Below are positions 1-11,141 of a DNA stretch of 64,000 nt, piece by piece. The stretch spans positions 36,046,002-36,110,001 of the forward strand of contig OY987242.1 in the NCBI GenBank assembly GCA_963920765.1. Direction: 5' to 3'. Source of the DNA: Ulota crispa (lineage: Eukaryota > Streptophyta > Bryopsida > Orthotrichales > Orthotrichaceae). Each line of letters starts with the position of its first letter. Position 1 is the first letter of the stretch. The notes beneath the pieces were generated by a model, which was not told the origin of the DNA, made no database searches, and saw only the letters and a program-made list of their open reading frames with translations. A program made the translations under genes and the position numbers.

Positions 1-2035
1 TAGTGTAATTCAAATTTTTGAATTTTACATAAATCCTCCAATTTTGCCTAGTGTATATGCAAATTTCATGACCTTCTAACATTCAAAGATTTTTTGAAGT
101 ATATTGCACATTGCCAATTTGAAAATTTCCCCACACATACCTAACTTGGTCTCTATATGGAGCACTTAAACATCAACTTTGTGTAGAGCAATTGTTTTTG
201 TTATAAGAGTGGTTAAAGGCTTTTGAAATTGTTGAGCAAGAAGGCGAATAACTTTTTTCTTTGCATCAGATTTCAATACCTCACTCTCTCCATCTAAAAT
301 GAGTTGATATTTTTTCACAAGTACCTCCTATAGTCTAAGGCAAAATCTTGTGGTTGGATTTTAAAAAAAAACTTATTTTCTTACCTTTCCACTTGGGCAA
401 TGGCACAATCAGGGTACTCAAAAAGGACTCCTTAACTTCAATTTGGCTATACCCATGATACTTTTGCTATTTATTAAGTCTTACTAGATAGTGCTTTGCT
501 ATTAATTTTTTGGCAAGAAGTTGCTTATACTTGTAGATTAGAAGAAAAAAAATACAATTTTTCAAATGATGAATGGTATCATGTCTAAATGAGTGATTAT
601 GTGAGAAGTTCTAAAACTATCTCATTTCATAAAAATGAAGCAAAGGACTCATCTGGACAACAAATTTGGTTAGTAGGAATTAGGTTAATACATTTATAGT
701 TGTGCAAGCTTCTATGGTCCATGAATTTGAAGTGTATTAGTCCATACATTATTAAAACTAGTTGTTATGAATTCTTTTAGGGACACTTTCATGAGAGTTT
801 TTCCACGTCCAATAAAGAACATTAAAAAATTGTAATTTTTTAAAAAAGTGGCAAAAGCATGCACATATACTTGTTTCTAGGTGCACATATGGTCAAAATT
901 ATTAAAATGTTAATAATTCATTTTAGGGAGCCATTACAAATTACAAGTCAACAAAAGTCTGGATCAAGACATTTGGGTTCTAATCACTTTTATGGTGTGA
1001 AAAAAGATCAAGAAAGTCCTTTTGATGGAAGGAACACTTTCTAAATGAATGTCTTAATGTAAGGAAAGCTTAAGAAAAATGTTTCATCACTTGCAAGTTC
1101 AAACTTTTATCTAAACAAAAATAATCCAGACTCCTTAGGAAAGAGTCCTTTCCGAAGGTCTAGCAGGCCCTTTCGAGGATACCTTGATCGTACCATCACC
1201 CACTCATTTCCCTAAAAATGGGCAATTCTGAGTGACTTTTGTAGAAAAAAGGGCTTGGATATTTAAAGGTTAAGATAATTGAAATGATAGCTAGAAATTT
1301 TGAAAATAAATAGACTAATACAGATTGAAAAGATGGTGTCTTTCATCACTATCTACCCAATACATATCCTACAAAGTCGCTAAAGAGGAATAGGAGTTTT
1401 TGATTACTTAGCCTCGTTTATGTCAAGAAATTGGCACTTTTCATGTTCATTCTCAAAAACCATCAAAATCACTAGAATTTTTTTTACATTAGCCTTCCTT
1501 GACATTCTTGCATAACTTTGTATATAAATTATGTTTGTGACAATATTTTCGTACATTGTGTGATAAATCCAAACGTTGTAATTTCAGATGTTGTAGTTTC
1601 CTACCTTGCTTCTTTGCATAGAATAGGTTACTGTATTCCCAGTTTAGTAAAGTACAACCATCATTAATTTTGTCCTCATGTTTAGTAAACTTCAAATGAA
1701 AAAACCCCTCACAAGGTTTATCCCACATATTCTAGGTTAGTCAGTAAATTGTGAAATGAAAAAGAATAAAAAAGTACTCTAAAACCTTAGCATTAAGCCC
1801 ATCACAAATTACATGGTGTAATGTACATGGAAAATAAAAAACTTCATTATTAGAATAAACGTTGGATTTCACTCTTATATTGATCCTTATTTGCATGTTA
1901 GGTAAATTGGAATTCAGTCAAACAAACCATATAGGAAAAAACAGACAATGCCATCTGCTGGCCCCTCTGAAGAAAGGTTTAAGGTCACAAAACAATCGCC
2001 CCCACTTCCCTTCCCCAAGTAATCTTGCAACTATT
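1..2035. other. AT-rich intergenic DNA, no gene seen
   Basis: Low-GC sequence with only short chance ORFs, none with recognisable domains or a plausible exon chain. No TIR element or tandem repeat was found in this stretch by reading. It lies downstream of the AP2-like gene on the opposite strand. Confidence 0.5.
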
Positions 2036-2131
2036 GAATTAGGTCATTGAGATTCCCCAAAGATTCCATGGCTTACATGAGCCGAATTAGGTCATTGAGA
2101 TTCCACAAAGACTCCATGGCTTACATGAGCA
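2036..2131. repeat. Direct repeat, 2 x 48 bp
   Basis: Two adjacent copies of a 48-bp unit beginning GAATTAGGTCATTGAGATTC, differing at a few positions (for example CCC versus CAC and GAT versus GAC). A simple local tandem duplication with no coding role seen. Confidence 0.8.
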
Positions 2132-2294
2132 CCTCCAGTAAGCTCAAATATGGCTTTCAATCTTGAGAACCATTGGTGAGCTTACTTACGCGCCTCATCA
2201 AATGGGGTTCCCAACATGGCCCATAGTGACTCAATACCTGACATTGTCATCTGGTACCAACCTGCAAAGGTATTTTCAAAATAACCCTAAGATA

Positions 2295-2376
2295 GGTATA
2301 CCCATTCCTGACCATATATCCAATCCCGTCAATATGTACCCAAGGGATTGGATACATGGTCAGGAATGGGTATACC
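2295..2376. repeat. Short perfect-stem hairpin
   Basis: An inverted repeat whose left arm starts GGTATACCCATTCCTGACCA and whose right arm ends with its reverse complement. The arms are about 33 nt with few mismatches and a loop of about 15 nt. It could be a tiny MITE remnant. It is not near a 3' end that would make a terminator reading sensible. Confidence 0.7.
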
Positions 2377-2907
2377 CACCTTCAAGGAAAATGGCACATC
2401 TTCAAATGCCTCTCTCGAACCTCAAATCTTCACAATTCCTGATTTTGAGATCTTAGGATCCTTGAACAACAACCATGACCATCTTCCATTGACAATGTCA
2501 TAACCACCCGGTACATCCACACCCAGATCACTGATAAAAACAAAGGGCATTTATTCACAAACAAAAGTGACAAGAGTACACATGTAAAGACTTCGAAACA
2601 AAACGCTAGAGGAAACTAAAGATGATCACAAAACAAACGTAGAGAGCCTGAAACAAAATGCTACAGAAAACTAGAGATTATCACAAAACAGTGCAAAAGC
2701 TTCTGCAAACAAACAATGCCATTGCTAGAGCACATTGCAAAACATATAGCAATGCAACTAACAAAGCTATAAAACTGGGAGGACGGAAAGCCTCGCATAC
2801 ACACAAGCAAAGTGTGCTGTACCAAAGTCTGAGAACTTGAGGACCGAGATGCAGTACCGATTTTCTGCACCATAATGCTGAAGTTGAAGGATTGCAGGAA
2901 GTGATAA

Positions 2908-3756
2908 CTACGGGGGTGGGTAGTCAGTTGGATCAATAGTACATGGAGGTAGTGTTGCTAACATCTCGTCAGGAAGCTGCTTTTGATGGGACTTATTGGT
3001 AACCGCTTGACGGATTTTGTCATGATCGAAGTTGTCACGCACAACCGAGCACAATTCTTCATTAGAAAGGTTCTGTGTTTCCCGAGCGAAATCTTCCAAG
3101 GTGATGACTACCTTAACCCTAGAAACAATCCTTCCATCTCCGACGTTCGGCAAAACCCTAATTCCGCAGGTTAACGACGAAGTAGTAACCTGAGCTTCAC
3201 CGTCGACAGGATCAGTCATCAGAAGGTCTGGGCCGTCGGATCCTGTGCCGAACTTTTCTGGATACGTGCTCCGAAACGACTTAATCGCAAGAAGGATATC
3301 CCCTCTCGCGTTTTCAACAAACGTATCCCGCGCATCCACCGAGTTAAGCCCATCCTGCAAGTAAAGCGCAAGAAGGCACTTAAACTCATCGCAGCGTACC
3401 TTAAAGGGGTCCAACTTATCAAAAATCTCAGGAGATTCAACGAACTCGAAGATAGCCGTCGGGTCGTCGCGTTGATTGTAGTCGTAGTACCCACCAACGG
3501 CGGGGAACTCCTCTTTTCCCGTTGAACTTCTCAAGAAGGCGACGTAGTCACGCGCGATCATCGCCTCTTCCTTGGAATCGTACATGCCGAGGTACATCTT
3601 CAAGCCACTCGCAATCTTCTTTGGAAAACGCATCTCCACAACCCAACCCAGTGGTACACCACCCTTTACTCTGAACGTAACCCCCTTGCGGTACTTGGCA
3701 TCGGATTTCTCCACTCTCGCCCTCTTCTTGCTGGAACTGTTCGTCGTCGACGCCAT
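2908..3756 (-). CDS. AP2/ERF-like protein, intronless, divergent
   Basis: A 282-residue single-exon ORF opening with ATG. An N-terminal basic patch (KKRARVEK, about residues 10-17) may be a nuclear localisation signal. Residues about 22-88 resemble an AP2/ERF fold: GVTFRVKGG, then GWVVEMRFPKK, YLGMYDSKEEAMIARDYVAF and EEFP match the strand-strand-strand-helix pattern (canonical WVAEIR, WLGTFDTAEEAARAYD, NFP). It lacks the usual YRGVR start and the first conserved Trp, so DNA binding is not assured. Residues about 115-170 form an acidic/helical region (LDPFKVRCDEFKCLLALYLQDGL) with no domain I recognise, and the C terminus ends in prolines. GC content is clearly above the surrounding DNA. A MITE (4256-4665) lies about 500 bp upstream. 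A DNA-binding regulator is inferred; a captured or degenerating gene is the alternative. Confidence 0.6.
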   Translation of the reverse strand: MASTTNSSSKKRARVEKSDAKYRKGVTFRVKGGVPLGWVVEMRFPKKIASGLKMYLGMYDSKEEAMIARDYVAFLRSSTGKEEFPAVGGYYDYNQRDDPTAIFEFVESPEIFDKLDPFKVRCDEFKCLLALYLQDGLNSVDARDTFVENARGDILLAIKSFRSTYPEKFGTGSDGPDLLMTDPVDGEAQVTTSSLTCGIRVLPNVGDGRIVSRVKVVITLEDFARETQNLSNEELCSVVRDNFDHDKIRQAVTNKSHQKQLPDEMLATLPPCTIDPTDYPPP

Positions 3757-4255
3757 GATCGTCGTGGCTTGCGGTATCTTCCCTTTCCTTACAACAAAAT
3801 CATCTGTGCTTGCATGACTTCTCCGTTAAAAAAGCCGTCAAGCTTGAGACATGGACCGATTCCTGTGCGAACGGATCTCAAAGGGCAACTTACAAACACA
3901 TATTCCAAGCCCATGAGAATACGTAGGTCAACTCCCGCTACAACTCCTCCTTCCTGCTGGCGCATCTACATAGAGCGGAGGGAAAACTATCTCGCAGAAG
4001 AAGGATTCGCTTCGAAATGGACAGATACAAGACCGCGGAACTACAAAAGTGCTTGCATAACTTACTAGCCCAGCACAAATATGTAAAAAGGGAAGTTTGA
4101 AGAAGGTTGCGTGAAAGAAGATCGTATCGACTGGGGCGGAGCTTCTGTGTCTGAGGGGCGATTCAGACTGTGCCCAACGTCCCAAGTCCCACCGAAATCT
4201 GAGAATCTGATTGGCGGAGGGGGAGAGGCAGAAGATGGGACTTCGCCTTTCAGAC
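3757..4255 (-). promoter_or_regulatory. Upstream region of the AP2-like gene
   Basis: About 500 bp of intermediate GC content between the start codon at 3756 and the MITE at 4256. It probably holds the 5'UTR and core promoter. No TATA box or defined element could be fixed by eye. Confidence 0.35.
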
Positions 4256-4665
4256 TAAGGTAGGCACACCCATCAGTGACCGCCTCTCAATATTGCACTT
4301 TAGTTTTTGATTGTTCTCCACCTACTATTGAACTTAAAGTGTAGCACTAAATGCCACTTGCACAAGTAAATCCTGTCACATGTCAGTTGCTAAGTTGCTT
4401 TGAGGCGGCTGGGGTTGGGACCATCCTGTGCATTTATAGGAACACACTCATGCACTTCCAAGGGTAGTTTAGAGTTACCTATGGGATCCTTTGAGTTGCA
4501 ACTTTGCCATTTAATATAAAACATTCTACAAAACTTTTTTTCACAAAAATTACGTTCCTTGATAGCTTGTTGAAAGGCTAACCCTATGGATTTTTTTCCG
4601 GAATTTTGCAAGACCTTGAGGTGCCCCAAAACCTTAAATGATCGGGTATGGGTGTGCCTACCTTA
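4256..4665 (-). mobile_element. MITE family B, copy 1 (~405 bp)
   Basis: Terminal inverted repeats TAAGGTAGGCACACCCAT and ATGGGTGTGCCTACCTTA bound the element. The body is homologous, in reverse orientation, to 13142-13541 and 53734-54136; shared blocks include AGCCTTTCAACAAGCTAT and TATATTAAAGGGCAAAGTTA. It has no transposase and is non-autonomous. Termini and length suit the PIF/Harbinger (Tourist) group. The target duplication is unclear in this copy. Confidence 0.85.
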
Positions 4666-4774
4666 TGTCTAAAGTCCCCCAGCCCACTTGCTCACATGGC
4701 GCCTACATGGTAGCACTTTTGGAAGTTTTGGTCCCCAAAAAAGTGGGACTTCACTCAAGGTTTGAGCAGACTAA

Positions 4775-5407
4775 GTGTTGTTTCACGCTATTACCGGCCA
4801 AGTCAAGAGGCCGTGGGATTGGGTGGCCAAACTTTGGTGAGAGGCCAACAAAAATGAGCTGAAAATGGGTATTAAATTATTGTTTTTGACACCTTTGGCT
4901 GCCCTTAGTGTGAAGCCTCCAAAGGCCAAGTTCAAAGGCCAAACTCTTGGCAATGAGCTTCCATGGACTCTCAACTTGAATGGCCATAGTATGAAGCCTG
5001 CAAAGGTCAAACCCAAAGTCCAAAGTCATAAACTTTCATGGCCTCTCAACTTGAATGGCCATAGTGTGAAGCCTCCAAAGGCCAAGCCCAAAGTCCAAAA
5101 CCATAACATTTATTAGACCTTCCAAATCTAGTGGCCAAGATCTTGAAAGCTTTTGATTATTTTATGAAAACAATGTAATAGCTTCTCAACCATAATTTGG
5201 GTCACCATTTTTGCTTAACCCAAACTATCATTGAGAGGTCATCAACCTTGGATGATAAAGTGCTACCATGTAAACATTTGAAGGATGACGGCCTTTGGAG
5301 TTTGGCCTCTAGTGTGAAGGATTGAGTGGCCGGACTCTCGATTTTGTGCAATTTGATTAACGCAAACCGACAGCCTCTTGACCTTTAGTCATGGTGTGAA
5401 ACCACCC
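4775..5407 (+). mobile_element. Tourist-like MITE family A, copy 1 (633 bp)
   Basis: The element is flanked by TAA at 4772-4774 and 5408-5410. The right terminus reads GTGAAACCACCC and the left is a decayed counterpart. The body is collinear with 53006-53636. It contains tandem 66-bp subrepeats (about 4899-5100) whose core is CTCAACTTGAATGGCCATAG. The open frames through these repeats are by-products of the 66-bp period, not proteins. Confidence 0.85.
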
Positions 5408-5410
5408 TAA

Positions 5411-5750
5411 AATACTAGACCCAACTTTGAGCCCAAGTCCCATCTTTTCTGGTCCATAAAGTTGAGATTTTGCACTCCCATGAGACTTCGTGACATGATG
5501 GGACGTGGGACGTAGTCTGAACCGCGGTCTGGCCGCTCGATGTCGCACATGTGTCAGGCGATGGTAGCTCGGACCACGTGACGATATTGACGAAACAAGC
5601 CTGAACGAGGCTGAAATCAAGGCGGGAGCCTTCGGATGGTTCGAATCTTCGAGAGACTTCGAGAGTTTACAGGTGACTCAAGGCCCATGACTGATTTCTA
5701 CGCTTCTTCTCCGTCCGAAGTGAGTTAACACGGACAATCTTTCAGACATT
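5411..5750. other. Intergenic, no gene seen
   Basis: A 340-bp stretch of moderate GC content between two transposable elements. No ORF, repeat or regulatory signal could be supported. Confidence 0.5.
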
Positions 5751-6318
5751 AGGGGGCTTCAAACACAAAATTTGGCCATAGAACTTCTCACCTCACGGAT
5801 CTCTGCTCACTAGTGAATTGTTTTCGTTCCCTTGCACATGCAAAGTCTGAGACATCCGTGAGTTTGCGGAAATTTCTGTGAAAGAAGTTTGGGATTTGAG
5901 GACGCAGGTGAATGAGCCCTGCAAAATCACAAAAGTGAGTTTTTGAAATTCACTCCTCACATGAATCACATTAAGAGTGAAGTCCAAAGGTGAGGGGGTT
6001 TCAAACATCAACTTTTTTTGGTGACTCACGTTGCAATTCACCTCTGTGAATTTACTAGTGAACAGTGAGGTGACTCACCTCTGGACTTCACTCTTAACGT
6101 GATTCATGTGAGGAGTGAATTTTAGAAACTCACTTTTGTGGCTTTGCGGGGCTCATTCACCTGCATCCTCAAACCCCAAACTTCTTTTGCAAAAATTTCC
6201 GCAAACTCACGGATGTCTCAGACTTTGTGCGTGCAAGGGAACGAAAACAATTCACTAGTGAACGGAGATCCTGTGAGGTGAGAAGCTCAAAGGCCAAATT
6301 TTATTTTTGAAACCCCCT
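5751..6318. mobile_element. Fold-back element, ~568 bp palindrome
   Basis: The whole interval is a near-continuous inverted repeat. It opens AGGGGGCTTCAAA and closes with TTTGAAACCCCCT. The two arms are about 250 bp each and highly alike (for example TGAATTGTTTTCGTTCCCTT near 5815 and its complement near 6235). It is flanked by ATT at 5748-5750 and 6319-6321, consistent with a 3-bp target duplication. It has no coding capacity and would extrude a long hairpin. Confidence 0.85.
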
Positions 6319-6321
6319 ATT

Positions 6322-7220
6322 TGTGTGGAAAGTGTGGGCAAAGGCGTCAAGCAAACAAACGCTCCCACACAATAGGGATAGTCACAGCTTCTCTAAGAAT
6401 CAAACTTTCAAGGTCGGGCCACACTGAACAAAATGGACATTTCAAACCAGCATTTTGTAAAAAATAGGTGGTGGAATTTACATGTTTCTGCAAAAGTGGA
6501 TTCTTTGACTTTTCAAGGCCCACTTTTTTGGTCTGTTCAAAATTGCCAATTTTTATAGTTTACAAGCAACATCTCAGACCTCTTGTCCTATAATGTTGGA
6601 GAGGTTATTTTTAGTAGAATAGAATAGATGAAAACTTGGAAAATTGATTGTTCCCTTGATTTCCAAAAATACAAGTTACTTCTTCATCCATTTCAAACCT
6701 CTAGTTTTGGCCTATGTGGTTGGTATCAGAAAGAATGAGAAAGGGTGGAGTGAAAGTAGGAGCCAATGCAAACAGTTCTTCATGGAAGAAGGTCTGACTC
6801 CCTTTTTGTGAGTAGTGGAGAATAGAGAATGGAGAATTACAAAAAGATCATGAAAGTAGGAAAATTGTTTACCAAAAATGGATAGAAGCACACGAGAGTG
6901 AATGCAAGGGTGAACAAAAGAACAGTGAAAACAAGAAGGCATGAGGTTAAAACTTTGCTTGCAAGGTCTTTTTTGACCAATTCTCCATCAACAAACAAGA
7001 AGAAAAAAGTTCCTCCATATCCGAAGAATGGAGCTTCCGTCAATTGTGGACAACTTGCCACGTGTGCATTCTCTAAAGATTGAGAATGGAGTGGAGAAGG
7101 TGTGACTACCCCTAATAGTGGAGGGAGGGGATTTGAGATTCACAAACAATAGAAAGTCAACCAAATGAAATGTCATAAAAATAAGTTGACACCTGAATCA
7201 ACTAGATAAAATATGCAACG
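6322..7220. other. Intergenic, no gene seen
   Basis: AT-rich DNA with short overlapping ORFs near 6710-7180 that show no recognisable domain or codon pattern. Nothing further is supported. Confidence 0.45.
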
Positions 7221-7470
7221 CTATATTTGTTAAATTGGGAAAAACAGTGGCCCCACTTTGTACTTCACCTTGATCTAGAATAGTCACCTCAAAGCAAATT
7301 TGAAGGTATCAGATTTAGTCTGAGGCACTAAGATTTTTTCCCTTGCAAATTCCTCCTCTCAAGTGAGGGCACGTGTACCAAAAAAACCTCTGCTAGCTTG
7401 GTTGTACATGATCATGTACAACCTGCAAGAGTCCCAAAATGTACCCTTTTTCCCAATTTAACGAATATAG
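7221..7470. mobile_element. MITE family C, copy 1 (~250 bp)
   Basis: Terminal inverted repeats: CTATATTTGTTAAATTGGGA at the left and TCCCAATTTAACGAATATAG at the right. Internal blocks (CCCACTTTGTA, AAGGTATCA, AAGATTTTTTCCCT, AGTCCCAAAATGTAC) recur in 14526-14763. It is non-coding. Confidence 0.8.
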
Positions 7471-9870
7471 TGATATGCCTATTTTTTGGGAATTGCCTCA
7501 ATGTAATCAAATTTTATAAGCAACATCCAGAGTATGCACTAAAAAACTAATTGAAATTGAGAAATGTAAGATTTCTATCAAAGAAGCTCAAAATCTCCCC
7601 AAAATAAAACTTCTCACACATGATGTACTATCCCATTTCAAGTGACAATTGAGGTGATTCTACAAAAGATGGGACTAATCATGTGGGGTCTTTTAGGTGG
7701 TGGGGCTCTAAAATTTTAATGTGCTTTTAGAGGTGCTTCTCACTAGGTTCCACATCCCACTACATAATTCCCACCTCAAAGTAAGATCCTAATTTCATTG
7801 GGTTATTAAGGAGAAAAAATAGTACTAATGAAAGCCATAAATTTCTTTATGCAAAAATATTGGTGGGACTGGGGTTGAAAGTTGGATTTAGCAAAGCTCC
7901 TTTCCATATTATGTACTTTTCCTTTTATTTAGGTTTAGTCAATTTTTTATAATAAACTTCATCACACATATTCACAACATGCCTTAATTTGTATCACAAC
8001 AACGTATATTTATATTTTACTCAAAAACAATTCTCAACAGAATCATGACCAAAAATTGCATTGAACAATGACTCTTCTTTCAAAAATGAGTTTTTTTAAT
8101 TGTGCAGACACAAGCACAGTTACTAAACTGATATAGTAAGATCCATTCAAAAAGCTTAATGCACAACTTTGGACCGCTCTACATGAGCGGTTCTAAATGC
8201 CCGCACAATTTTCAAAACAACCACCTTTGCTTGTGTTGCAAAAGAAACACCTATTGTGTCCATCACACACACAAGTTGTATTTTTTTTCTAGCAATCTTT
8301 TGCCAAATTTGAAAGATTTTGGCCACTCACTGCCCTTCCCTCTAGTTATCCTCCAGTTGGAAGAGGACACAAAAGTGGACTCTGTCACTCAAAAAAAACA
8401 CTACATACAATTGCTCAACATCTAGAAGGAAAATCATTTCAATTATCTTCTCCATCTTGGTTTATTAGAACCAATCAAGTTAGGAGGATGGCTTGGTAAA
8501 GTACTCAAAGATAGGTACTTTGAGATTATAAGAAACAACTTCTAATATTGTTTTAGATTTTTACTTTCATTAAAACATAAAATAACTCAAGTTTTGTTTG
8601 TCCTATCAAAACAAGTCTATCTAAATGCTTTTTAGTGAAACATAGTCAAAGAATTTTAGAGGTTAAAATTTGGCATGACCAAAAATCATGACAAATGAGC
8701 AAATGAATAGAGCTTATGTACATTAGGCTAAATGCATATGGTTGAGCTTATAAAAGTTGAATACCAAAGGGCTTCACATAAAAAATTTACAATCTTCCAA
8801 AATTTAGGGTAAAACAAAAAAAATCTACAACATTTTTGGCAAAGTATTATTCTTCTACTGCGACGAATTATCTACAATTATTGCTCTTTTCTTTCACAAT
8901 ATACACTATAGATGTCACTATTATCACAAATATGTAAAGCACAACATGATTTAAGATATTGAAAATATATTGAAAAAGTATAAGGTAGAAACCAATGAGC
9001 ATAATTTAGTTTAAGGTAAAATAACAATCACATCACGTTGCTTGGCCCAAGACAACAGAAACTTTTGATTACCTAAAGTTTTCTACGTATGTTTATTGAA
9101 AAAAGATTTAGGTTCCCATCAAACAATAGAAAATATTGAAGTTCAAAAAAACACTTTAAAGGTACTATAGCATGAAATTCACTTGACTTTTAAAGAAGAG
9201 AATCCAACATAAATATCCATTTAAAATTCAGCTAAAATTCAAAGTTATTTTTATACTAAATAATGGTTTATCTATGGCATCTCAATGCATACACATTTCA
9301 TATTTAGTTGAATAAGGAATTGAATTTTGGCCAAATACTTCCTCCACTTCTCCTTCACAATTGTAAAAGTCAATAAGCAATATGGTTGCATTTTTTTGCT
9401 TCCAACAATGTACTTGATGAAACAACTATTTCCATGATGTAAACATGTGCAATCAAAACTCAACTTCAACTTTGTTTATTCAAGACACGTTAAAAGTTTC
9501 TTTTTGTATTATAGTCATGTTCTGCAAATTTGAGCACATTGCAGCATGAGTTGGTACATGCTCTAATTGACAATCTATTTGTTCTAATAAAATCTCGTGT
9601 CTCAACTTCAATATTTCATATGCACACTTTATATACATTCAAGAGCTAGATTAGATAAAATTCCAATGCTCTTATTTTCAAGTAAATTCATCTTTGTTAT
9701 CAATACGAGGTGTAAACATTCAAGGACAAGATTGATAAGCAACACCACTTGATACAACATATGGATTTATTTATTTTTTAAAGAAAAATTGACCTATGCG
9801 AGACTTACCAAATAAACTATTGTCATGGATACCACCACGCCATCCTATATTGTAATTTCAAAATAATAAA
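7471..9870. other. AT-rich intergenic DNA, no gene seen
   Basis: About 2.4 kb of low-GC sequence. Short ORFs at 8159-8425 and 9272-9469 show no family signature. No repeat family member was recognised here. Confidence 0.45.
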
Positions 9871-10175
9871 TAGGAACACCCATAAGCATTAGTGTCCCCA
9901 TAATGGTCACCTCTAAAGTCTTGGAATTTTTTTGGAAATGATTAGATGTTATTATAAAGATGTACATATAAACATGAAACATTAGTGTTGGTTATGGGTG
10001 CAATGGCAGTTTGCTCTTTAAAAATTCACAACTTATTCTCATAGTATCCAAATAATACATTTGAAAGTGCAAACTCATTATTTTTTTGTTCCTAATAGGA
10101 TCCTATAATTTGCTAGATGTTTATTAATAGTCACCATGTTCAAAACCTTTGAACTAACGCTTATGGGTGTTCCTA
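9871..10175 (+). mobile_element. MITE family D, copy 1 (~305 bp)
   Basis: Termini TAGGAACACCCATAAGC and GCTTATGGGTGTTCCTA are perfect inverted repeats. The body matches, in reverse orientation, the element at 24636-24921 beside a V-ATPase gene; shared stretches include GCAAACTG and ATAGGATCCTATAATTTGCT. The outer TA could be a TA target duplication (Tc1/mariner-like) or part of the terminus. Confidence 0.85.
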
Positions 10176-10216
10176 ATTTACATATTGACAAAACAAAACA
10201 AAACAAAAAATACACT

Positions 10217-10665
10217 TTAACCCCCAAATGCCTAAGTCACCAAAACTTGGAGTTTAGAATACCAAATTTTGGTGCCTTAGAGCATCACCACCCGTCTTAC
10301 AAAATGCAAGCCGATTTGTAAGCTTGTCAATCTAGTTTGCAAGCCAAGGAAGCAAGGTTGCCCCACCCACAGCCTCTTAAGAGGCCATCTCTACCCAATT
10401 GGCTATGTCCACATTCATAAATCCAAATCCTTGTTTGTTGGAAAAGTGTAAAAGGTGCTTGTCTCATGCCATTTGCAAGTCAATTTGCAAGCTACCCTTT
10501 GGTTTGCAAAAGGGCCTTGTTTTGCAAGCAACTAGAGGCTTTTGGCTTGGCCTCTTAACAAGTTCATCCATTATGCAAAACATATAGGACATTTTTGCAA
10601 GCCAACGACAATAAGCCATCTGTTTTAGAGGACAGGTGGTGATGCTCTTAGGCATTTAGGAGTTA
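10217..10665. mobile_element. Mini TTAACCCC-type element, split by an insertion
   Basis: Left part 10217-10279 begins TTAACCCCCAAATGCCTAAG. Right part 10651-10665 continues GGCATTTAGGAGTTA. Taken together the two parts form a palindrome of about 78 bp, closely like the intact 74-bp element at 47560-47633 with its GGTGCC near the centre. The split is explained by the TTA-flanked element at 10280-10647. Confidence 0.75.
10280..10647. mobile_element. Tourist-like MITE inserted in another element (368 bp)
   Basis: Termini GAGCATCACCACC and GGTGGTGATGCTC are perfect inverted repeats with TTA target duplications at 10277-10279 and 10648-10650. This fits a PIF/Harbinger-derived MITE. The interior is non-coding and has short internal repeats of the GCAAGC kind. 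Confidence 0.85.
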
Positions 10666-11141
10666 CACCATACAATAAAACATACATACGGACTCCCTTA
10701 TGCATGTTCCATTTTCACTTCATGTGAGATAAATACAAAACAATGACAAGCGAGAACAAAACTACAACTCAACCAGACATCCTATTCCCAATGTGAAACC
10801 TTACACTAAACATTTGGTTCCTAATGTAAAACCTTCCACCAGAAGGACTAAATCAATGATGACATGGCCATTTCCCTCCAAGTCAAGGCAGACAAAAACA
10901 CGGGATCATATGTTTCCTCCGCTGACGTCCACTTCGGCTGAACCGGCCCTCAGATCCGCCGCTGGTTTCGTTGCAAGTGGAAATTGGCAAAATGCATTTG
11001 ATGCTCCACTTTCCAAATGCAATTGTTTCAATTTCTATTCTCTCCCTTTCGTTTTCAGTGAGCTCATGTTTTCAAGTCTTTTGAAAGAATTGAGCGAAAA
11101 CAACGATTGTAAAGAATCGAGAAAAACCTCGAGTTGTGAGG
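10666..11141 (+). promoter_or_regulatory. Upstream region of the aminotransferase gene
   Basis: About 475 bp between the nested MITE and the start codon. GC content rises from about 10900, and a pyrimidine-rich tract (TTCTATTCTCTCCCTTTC) lies near 11030, typical of a 5'UTR. No TATA box or transcription start could be fixed. Confidence 0.4.

Noticed and set aside
4865..5116. Repetitive ORF with LNLNGHSVKPPKAKPK-type units (also 53044-53298)
   Set aside because: The 22-residue period is the translation of a 66-bp DNA repeat inside a Tourist-like MITE; inverted and decayed copies do not keep the frame.
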